In this document: piece by piece, positions 56,713 to 64,000 of the stretch
Position numbering within the stretch: position 1 is the first letter of the stretch
Layout of the letters: each line of letters starts with the position of its first letter
Source: Neospora caninum Liverpool
Lineage: Eukaryota > Apicomplexa > Conoidasida > Eucoccidiorida > Sarcocystidae
Direction: 5' to 3'
NCBI RefSeq assembly: GCF_000208865.1
Contig: NC_018389.1
Coordinates: forward strand, 310,001-374,000
DNA length: 64,000 bases
Position numbers and translations under genes: made by a program
Notes under the pieces: generated by a model
Seen by the model: the letters and a program-made list of their open reading frames with translations, nothing else
Databases searched by the model: none
Told to the model about the DNA's origin: nothing

Positions 56713-59194
56713 TTTGACACGCGTGTGACCCAAGTGCCGGGAACGCAGTCGGAGAAGAAACCAGAAGAATAGAATTCAGCGAAAGGTGTAGCGTGCCTGC
56801 CAACTTAGGCGTTTATCATCCACTTCCTCCAAAGGAAAATAAGTCAACAATCATACACGCCTTAACTGTTGGAGTACCTGCACTATGACTTATGGTACCC
56901 ATAAGAGGCTCATCGCTGTGAAGACGCGCGTGTTACGAAAAAAGCGCAGGGGTGACCCCCACCCACGTTGTCGCCCTCATCCAAAATCCCGAGCGATCCT
57001 GCAGCGTAGTAGACTCCCCATAAGGCACTTTTCGACATCACGAGCTATTCGTAATTTTCACAGCAGCACATATGCATATTCTCCTCTTCTTCTCCGGCGT
57101 GTGATCCCTCTGCTTCGCAAGAGCAGCATCGTCGGGAGCCAGCGTGGTATCTTGGCGCAGAGTATTCTCTCTCCGAAGAAGGAAGAACACTGCAGAGAGA
57201 TATCTGGAGGTTGTCCGAAGACGCGGACCAGTCAAAATGCAAAAATACTGGGTAAGCGAGTGACTGAAGTTCGATGGAAGTTTCAAGACAACATAGGAAA
57301 ACATGTTTGCTTCACAGCGACCGATGAGGAACCTTGCCAAAGCCTTGAGCCAGCAGCCGCTGTTAAGTCCTCTAGGCAATCGTCATCTGAACGTTGACAG
57401 CTGAAGTTCGTAGCTGCCCTCTCTTCCTCCTAATTCATTTTTTTGGATTGTTTCCGCTTTTCGAGAATAGGCATAATGGCGACAAGCTGCGAATGGAGCA
57501 GTGACGTCGACGGATAAGCCGAAGAGTGGTACGGTGGTGGCGGTGAACACTGGAAGGACAACAACAAAGTGACAGCTTCTGTCTCAGCTTCTCTGCTTTT
57601 CTTTGCGCGAAAAGCTCATGCATCGAGTACTTTTCCGGTTGTGCAGTAAGGAGAAGCCACAGGGTCTTTCCCCGTGGCAGCTGGTGAACTCGATCGCTCA
57701 ATTTGAATTCTGCAGTGACTATCGAGGACCTTCAGACAAGAGAAGCCATAGAGCGTCTAGTTGGCCCAATGAGAGAAATTGAGGAGTCGGGAAGGTGCCG
57801 GAGACAGGAAGGCAAAGAAATCGATATAGAAAAACTTAGCTCGTGTGCGATACGAAAGGCAGTGGACCTCTGCGTGTTCTGTGGGTCGTCTGACACAAAG
57901 AGCGTAGGAAGCTGGCGGAGAGGAGTGGGTGGCAATCTACACAAAAGCATAGCGAAATGGAGCAGGGAAAGTCGGACATTCGAAGCTGAGCGTTTGTTTT
58001 CTCTTCTAGTGAATACCACCGCAGAGACGGGACGGGAACACCTCTCTACATGAGAAATCCTTAGCGGGTCCAGGGAACACCAGATAGCAGCCATACCTGC
58101 AAGGCGCAACACATCAGTTTGGTTAGATGTGCCGTGTTGAGCAAAGGGCGCCGTCGCTGGGCCTGTCTCTACCTAACTACACTGCATCAAGTCCAGCCCC
58201 CCCGACCACCCCCCCCCCCTAATAAGGCATGTCCGTCGGCTCGTCGACATCGGCATAAAGGAGTAAAATGAGCATGTGCGGTGCAATTCTGGCCAGTTCT
58301 CAGCCCTTCGTTTGCCTGCAGGCCCTACTAGTATCGGTCACACATTTCACATGAGGATCCGTTTGCGGCTGCTATGTTGCCGAGCACGAGTCCCTATTCT
58401 GCCACAGTCCAAGAGTACACGGAAACACGGATTTTGCACGGCTACACACACACACGTTTACATACCTAGTTGCCTACGACACCAGGCGTGTCAAAAGAAA
58501 CGATGGCGCTGAATCGATTCTTCATACTCTCTAGGTTGTGAAAATCGACGTGAGTGCCGTTCCAGAAGAGAGAAACGACGACTCATTGGACCAGAAACAA
58601 CTCTGACTTCTCGAAGAATGTCACTGGCGGCGACGCGACGTAGTAGCTCAGCTACTGAAAAAAACGGGTTCGATTACCGGCAGCTGCCTGCGAGAGTGCT
58701 CATCCACTACAGGCTCCGGCTTTCTGTTATCAACTGATGGACTGAAATACATTGTCTCGTATTTCAGCTCCAGACTCCACGCTTTCATCACATCCACGCA
58801 TAGCGTAACATCCACCGAGTGATACAAGAGAGTCTTTTCTGGTGCCACTGTACCAAGGTGATGGGATACTACGGCTGCGACTTTATCTACCCTTATAGGC
58901 TTACCAAACACCTATTACACAACTCAGTAATGAAAACAAATAAGTGCCTGCCCCTAGATACGTTTGCATTTACCCTGCCACACGTGTCGCACAGGCTTTC
59001 GCAATCTCGTTGCATGCTGATTTCCACACATCAACACTTGCTGGACAGGAAGGCATGAGCTCCCGGACCACCACAGAAGAACACCTTGGAGAGATGTTGG
59101 AAAATGGAGACTGCCCACCACATCAAAATCGCAAAATCTAAGGAGCCACTCCACATCATTGAACTACCGAGCAGACACATTATCACCAGCATGC
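56713..59194. other. Spacer between SRS copies 11 and 12
   Basis: 2.5 kb. It contains the GC element of copy 11, a C run near 58200-58219, and from about 58.33 kb the 3' flank of copy 12, which matches that of copy 9. No gene was recognised; frames at 56885-57397 and 57703-58053 have no homologue visible to me. Confidence 0.45.
56940..57000 (-). promoter_or_regulatory. GC-rich element upstream of SRS copy 11
   Basis: About 230-290 bp before the ATG. GGGG-TGA-CCCC (56949-56959) is a perfect tight hairpin. Confidence 0.4.
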
Positions 59195-60361
59195 TTACAA
59201 GGAGCCAACAATCAGCCCTGTCACTGCAGCCGCTCCCGAGGCTGCAGCTAACATTTGCATAGTCGGTGATCCATACGAAGCAGAGCTGCTGGACTTGATA
59301 GTCACCAGAACGCGGCAACTCGTTGGTGTACCGGTCTCTGCGTCAGTTTGTCCGGTATTCTTGGTGCCTTCCGAAGCAGTCGTTGTCGGGACGCAGCCCA
59401 AAAGGATCTGCTGGTCAGCTTCCGGAAAGTCTGTCTGGGGGATTGTCAGCTTAGCAGAGTTACCCGTCGTCGCCCACCAGCTGGTCACGAACGTAGGTAG
59501 AATATCCACAAACTTGTGTGCGCAATTTTCCAAGTCTGTGTTCTGTGGATCGCAGTACTCAGCGCTATTTGTTGCAGGTTTCAGCGAACCCTCGGAGCCA
59601 CAGTCAATGGTCAGGGTGTTCTTCTCTGTTGACATCTCCACCTCCAACGGCTCAGGGTTGCTGTCTTTGCCGTAAGCGCAGGTGACAACGTTGTTGTCTC
59701 CAACAGAAGACGCTCTCGCTTCCACATTTACAGTGAGCTTGCACGCGTTTTTACCATTGGATCCCGAATTCGAGCCGCCTTGGCACCCAATGAGGAAGGT
59801 TTTCTCCGAAAAAGGAAGGTCTGTTTTCTTCAGTTGCAGCGTCCACATTTCTGTGTTGGGCGGCTTCCTTTCTGTTTGCCGATCCTTTGTCCACTGAGCG
59901 TCGGTTGCTACGCCGAGTAACGTGTCCAACGCGACTTCTGCCCCTGCTGAGGTGCTGTCTTCAAATATGCACTGATTTGTTCTTTCACTCTTGTTATTTG
60001 GCTGACATACATTCGTCATGTCTGCTGGAATCGATGCTATATTCTCACCGACACATTCCAGGGCAGCTGTCAGATTCTTCTGCGACAGCGTCAAAGAGCC
60101 AGTAGCTGCAGCCTGAGCTGTCTGACCACCGTTCTGGTTTAACTCGCATCTGGCGGTTGTGCCCTGGACTGTTAAGATAGGGTTTGTGGCGGCTGAGCGT
60201 ACTTCCTCCAAACCCCTGTTCTGAAGTCCTTCACGTAGGTGTTCTGCAACGCCCTCTCCGCTGCAAAACAACAAGACTCCACTCATGCAAGCAGCCGTGA
60301 ACTTGCAGGCCTTTGACCCAAACCCTCCACGCCGTTGCCGCATGCTCCCGGATCTCGGCAT
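59195..60361 (-). CDS. SRS: SRS surface antigen, copy 12 (388 aa)
   Basis: Intronless, start MPRSGSMRQRRGGFGSKACK at 60361. The leader and first part of SAG domain 1 are nearly identical to copy 9. Domain 1: RCEL, LEC, VCQPNNKSERTNQC, IGC, NAC. Domain 2: VTC, IDC, EYCDPQNTDLENC, LGC, TSC, closer to copy 10 than to copy 9 in its first half. The sequon is lost (EKNTLT). The C-terminus SSASYGSPTMQMLAAASGAAAVTG with the GPI tail is shared with copy 9. It is the last intact SRS gene in the minus-strand series. Confidence 0.93.
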   Translation of the reverse strand: MPRSGSMRQRRGGFGSKACKFTAACMSGVLLFCSGEGVAEHLREGLQNRGLEEVRSAATNPILTVQGTTARCELNQNGGQTAQAAATGSLTLSQKNLTAALECVGENIASIPADMTNVCQPNNKSERTNQCIFEDSTSAGAEVALDTLLGVATDAQWTKDRQTERKPPNTEMWTLQLKKTDLPFSEKTFLIGCQGGSNSGSNGKNACKLTVNVEARASSVGDNNVVTCAYGKDSNPEPLEVEMSTEKNTLTIDCGSEGSLKPATNSAEYCDPQNTDLENCAHKFVDILPTFVTSWWATTGNSAKLTIPQTDFPEADQQILLGCVPTTTASEGTKNTGQTDAETGTPTSCRVLVTIKSSSSASYGSPTMQMLAAASGAAAVTGLIVGSL

Positions 60362-61178
60362 GATGATGATAATCGGAACAAGTTAGACGAAACTGGTGAA
60401 CAGCATAAGCAGTAAAGAAGAGTTCAACGAAGGACACAGCCTACCGACCATTTAATGCGAAAAAATCGCATTCTAATTATGAAAGTGTCGGGCGTCCTCT
60501 TCGCCGTCACCCTCTCAGGAGGTCCGTCGCCTCACAAGGCCCGTGAGGATTCTGGGATCCGAGGACGCGCACCCCGGTGAAAGGGGCGAAAAGGTGACCA
60601 CAGCCACGAGGTCGGCTGCTCCGAACATCACATCTAACGATGAGAAGTAATTATCAAATGGAGCGGAAGCGCAGTGGTCCTTTATTCTCTTTACTTTGTT
60701 TCTCTGGCTAAGTCGGTACAAGGAGGTGTGGATGAAGACGAACACCGGCGACCGGCCTTCCGGGTGGCGGTTTCGGTCCCTCACAATGCCCACTTTCGAG
60801 TACTATTTCCATTGCACATTTCGTTTGCGGACAGCACGGGAGGTCTGAACGGGTCTCCCAGGACCATGAATACATGAGCGATTGCGTCCTGGCCTCAACA
60901 GTAACTCAAGAAGCCACTCCTTCCCTCCTGGACGTTTGGAGACAATAGAATCTCCACTCCGCTCATCGGTTTCATGTGAGCGTTCAATTGGCGTTCTACA
61001 CTGACGGTTGAGATCATTTGACAGGTGAAAGCGAGCAGTGTTTCGCAGATGTGAAGTCGAAGACACATCGTTAGGGGAAATAGGCGGGTGGCAGGAGACA
61101 AGGGTAGCAACGGACGGAGAATTGCTGAGTTAGCAATGGAGTAAAAATATCATAGCGAATATGTATGTTTAACAGCAG
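60362..61178. other. Spacer upstream of SRS copy 12, ending at an inversion junction
   Basis: It holds the GC element of copy 12 and sequence homologous to 50.6-50.8 kb. Near 61.18 kb it changes abruptly to plus-strand SRS coding sequence. Confidence 0.5.
60490..60600 (-). promoter_or_regulatory. GC-rich element upstream of SRS copy 12
   Basis: 130-240 bp before the ATG. It contains AGGAGGTCCGTCGCC and CCCCGGTGAAAGGGG, which can pair. Related to the copy 9 element (GAGGTCCGTGATGTC). Confidence 0.42.
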
Positions 61179-61179
61179 G

Positions 61180-62126
61180 AGGTCGAGTAGCCGCCGCCGG
61201 GGCAGCTCCTGCTACACTGACGCTGTTGCAAAAAAGCCTCGCCGGTACGTTGGTATGTAAGGCAGCAACGATCACGATGATACCACAGAGCCTGGCAAAA
61301 GTGTGTGATCCGACGCGAAAAGGAGAAAGAGGAATGCAAATTCGCTGGCACCGCCTCCGATGGCAAAGAAATCGCGCTGAAAGACTTGCTTGGAACAGAC
61401 CGCGAGGTTACGTGGACACACAAGCAACCAACGTCAGGAAACACAGAAACGTGGACATTGCAGCTGGAGGATGCTGACATTCCTGTGACCGACAAGAGCT
61501 TCCTTGTTGGGTGTCAAGACACCATTCCCCCCTCTCGACAAACTAATAAGGTATGCAAGGTCACGGTGAACGTCGAAGCGAGAGCTTCTTCTGTTGGGGA
61601 TAGGAACGTCGTTACTTGCGCGTACGGCAAAGCCAGCAACCCTGCGCCCCGGAAGGTTGAGATGACGACAGAGAATAACACCCTCACTCTTCAATGTGGC
61701 TCCGAGGGTATTCTTCATCCGACTACATATGCAACTCACCACTGCGACGCTCAGGAAGCAGACTTGAAGAAGTGCAACGAGAAGGACTACGTAGGTATTC
61801 TTCCCAGCTTTGTGGAGAGCTGGTGGACAAATGCGGACGCGGAGAGTCCCGCTACGCTGACGATCCCGGAGACTGAGTTTCCGGACTCAGACCAGCAATT
61901 CCGATTGAGTTGTGTTCCCAACAAGACAGATTCTTCGGGATCTGGTGATACACCGAAGACTAGCAAGGGTGGGGCAAACGACGGCTCACAGACGGTTGTG
62001 ACTACGTCGAATTGCAATGTGGTTGTGACTGTGAAGTCAGGAAGCTCTGCATCGTCAACTAGTCAAATGGTAGCTACAGTCTCTGGTGCGGTTGCTTTGT
62101 TAGGGCTCCTGGTGGGCTCCTTGTAA
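61180..62126 (+). pseudogene. SRS: Truncated, frameshifted SRS gene on the plus strand
   Basis: It begins abruptly within the Ala tract before the SLTLSQ equivalent (TLTLLQKSLAGTLVCK), with no leader and no first cysteine of domain 1. About 2 nt are missing in the Glu/Lys-rich loop near 61315-61335, so the frame changes before ECKFAG. From there to the stop at 62126 the rest of domain 1, all of domain 2 and the GPI tail (SGAVALLGLLVGSL) read without a break. Small oddities include GKASNPAPRK for the usual GKNSNPAPLK. Closest relatives are copies 6 (domain 1) and 3 (3' flank). It cannot make a surface protein as it stands. Confidence 0.85.
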
Positions 62127-63500
62127 TCGTTGTGATGATGTGTCGTGTTGGGCGTTCCAGGCATCACGGCGCTATCTCGATTTCAGCAACTGTTCAGCGT
62201 TTCCTGCCGAGCCTGTTTTCACAATTTCCACTTGTGTCCGGTGGGTTTCTCCCATCTCGAATAACCCTTGTAGCCTCGTCTAGCGAAATCACAAGGATAT
62301 GCAGGTCGGTACATTTGATGTTTTGGCTGTCCTGGGGCCACGGATCGCAGTTCGAAAGTACACACATCAAGAGAGGCACTAATTGCGTGGGGCTGTGCCT
62401 TTCGGCGACTTGCGAGCGGGACATGCCACGCCACTACCCGAAGATGCAGCTTTGTGCTCGTTGGTACCCCCGCTGTTCCGTTTGTGCCGAAATAAAATGT
62501 ATCAGGACTCTTCGTAGAAATGGTCCGCGGATTTGGATGTGACGACACAATGGGCGCCGTTGTTCGAAACACCAGGCAATCCAGTTGTTATCATGACTTT
62601 GCAAGACCAGGCCTTTGGTTTTGTCCTCACAAACAATGCCGGAGGGGGGGCTTTAGTCAGCGTCATTCTTTTTGAGTTTTCTCTGCTTTTTCGAGTCACC
62701 GCCTTCCACAAATTTGGTGCTGTGAAGATTTATTTCAGGAGTGGCGATTTGAGGAGTCGCTCCTTACGGGACCGCATAAAGAGACGAGCTCAGGTGAAGT
62801 GGAACCAAGGGTGTTTCACTCGTCTCATTCTTTCACATTTCTACGAAGAGGGGCTGGCCCATGAGTGTTTCAGTCTACGATAGAACGGATCAACTGATTC
62901 TCCGCAGTCTGTTGGAATGCACGGTGAGGCGTCGACGTCGTCCTCAGAACTAGCGCTCAGGAGGTAAAAACGGGCGGCATGGTTTTCTGTGACAACGTCC
63001 TGACTCCCCTCATACCGTGTGTAATGTGTGTACTGCAAATTCGATACCCCCATTGTGGAATCGGGATGCTGGACACTCTTCAGCAAACTATTCGCGTCAC
63101 CGCGGAGTGCCCACGTTCCTCGTTCCTTTGCCTTTTTCGGCTTCTGTGACTCTAAGCTTCGCGAGTACTTTTCTCGCTCCGTACAACAATGCTCTCCAGG
63201 CAGCGACTACAATAGAGAGTTTGCGTCTGTTCTTAAATATTATGTGTCCGGGTAGACCGCGGTGCGGGTATCGCACAGTCTCGCTGGCAACAGCGACACT
63301 TTGATACCATCCACATTTATTCTCTGCATGGTGCGTAGCTTCCAGAACACACACACACACAGCCACATTGTTTTTCTCCGTATCCTCTCATTATCGTTGT
63401 TCCTCCCTGTAATGTCCCTTTCTGCATCTTTCGTACATGCTACACCAGTGCAATCAGTCCGCGACAGGTTTCAGAGCATACTGGCCTCCGAAGGTGGACG
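61180..63500. repeat. Inverted duplicate of the 27.5-29.7 kb region
   Basis: In plus orientation the order is SRS gene, its 3' flank (62.13-62.95 kb, matching about 28.0-28.74 kb reversed), the 63.0-63.3 kb segment (matching about 27.7-27.99 kb), and the relic-like 5' end. This is the same order as copy 3 to R1 on the minus strand. Confidence 0.75.
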
Positions 63501-64000
63501 CAAAAAAAAGGAGTGTTTTTACTCTCGAGTGGTCAGGCTGTCGCAGATCAAGTGCATGAAGGTCTTCAGGGAAGAAATTTGCAGCAGGTGCCCAGTACAA
63601 CTGTTCCACCAGTAATCACAAATTCTCTCGCCAAATGCGAATTCCGGCAGCCGCCAAAGCAGGCACTGGGGCCACTGGGACTGAAAGCTTGACGTTGTCG
63701 AAAGGAAATCTGACTGCTACTTTGAAGTGTTCTGGAGAAAATCAAAATAATGTCAAGCTATCCACAATACTGACGGGTATCGGAACAAACGTGTGTGATC
63801 CAAGCCAGCAAGGCGACGAAGGTGACGAATGCAAGCTTGCAGCAAGCACAGTAAGCTGCAAAGAAATAGAGTTGCAAGACCTCCTGAGGACAAGCCGCGA
63901 GATCCAGTGGACACAAAAAGAAACAGACTCAGAGTCGTGAGGCCCAGACCAGCACAGAGTGGAGCTTGGAGCTACTGGAGTCAGACCTGCCTGTTTCCGA
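63430..64000 (+). pseudogene. SRS: Degraded SRS gene on the plus strand, runs off the window
   Basis: The pieces are in order but in different frames. They are: a leader remnant (GVFLLSSGQAVADQVHEGLQ) near 63512-63570; the first domain 1 cysteine (LAKCEF) near 63630; then, in another frame, SLTLSKGNLTATLKCSG through TNVCDPSQQGDEGDEC to about 63930; then a further shift before EWSLELLESDLPVS at the window edge. At least two frameshifts make it a pseudogene. Its leader resembles the copy 2/8 type. Confidence 0.75.

Noticed and set aside
58644..58678. tRNA-like boxes (TAGCTCAGCTACTG and GGTTCGATTACC) in the copy 12 3' flank
   Set aside because: The boxes are only about 23 nt apart, with no room for an anticodon arm and no acceptor stem. 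At most this is a tRNA-derived relic, with a weaker echo near 48460.
1..64000. CRISPR arrays, transposase or retroelement genes, rRNA
   Set aside because: Looked for and not seen. The repeats are gene-duplication units or minisatellites.

Overview
The window is nuclear DNA from a cyst-forming coccidian apicomplexan (Toxoplasma, Hammondia or Neospora type). The evidence is a large cluster of SRS (SAG1-related sequence) surface-antigen genes, which is a hallmark of the Sarcocystidae. Intron-containing single-copy genes in balanced-GC DNA and long non-coding spacers fit the same source. I cannot separate the genera, or assign official SRS numbers, from sequence alone. All exon models come from reading splice sites and reading phase by eye.

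Left part (1-18.35 kb), non-SRS genes. Two paralogous, disulfide-rich secreted proteins lie tail to tail: gene A (+, cut by the window start, ends 1795) and gene B (-, 5160 to 2648). They share three exons with identical phases, and gene B uses a GC donor. An equilibrative nucleoside transporter (ENT) follows in five exons on + (6579-10875). Convergent to it is a gene of at least seven exons on - (18349 to 12750). That gene encodes a signal peptide, a cysteine-rich domain with folate-receptor-like spacing, an 8-residue Gln/Pro/Val repeat tract and a glycine-zipper membrane region.

Middle part (about 22.5-44.7 kb), tandem SRS array. Head-to-tail units of about 3.1 kb on the minus strand each hold one intronless SRS gene of 381-394 codons and about 1.9 kb of repeated spacer. 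Six copies are intact. A seventh is a chimera with a frameshift at the junction of its two SAG domains. A run of 100 N (31864-31963) replaces what flank matching shows to be another whole SRS gene of about 1.5 kb.

Right part (44.7-64 kb), five more diverged intact SRS genes on the minus strand. After them come two broken SRS copies on the plus strand, one truncated and one running off the window. The first broken copy and its flank form an inverted duplicate of the region around 27.5-29.7 kb.

All intact SRS proteins have a basic-rich leader, two SAG domains with six cysteines each, and a C-terminal GPI-attachment signal, so they should coat the parasite surface. Every copy, whatever its spacer type, has a GC-rich element with short G/C hairpins about 110-310 bp upstream of its ATG. 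Mosaic similarity among copies, a variable alanine tract, in-frame minisatellites and 5' relics show that the locus evolves by unequal crossing-over and gene conversion.
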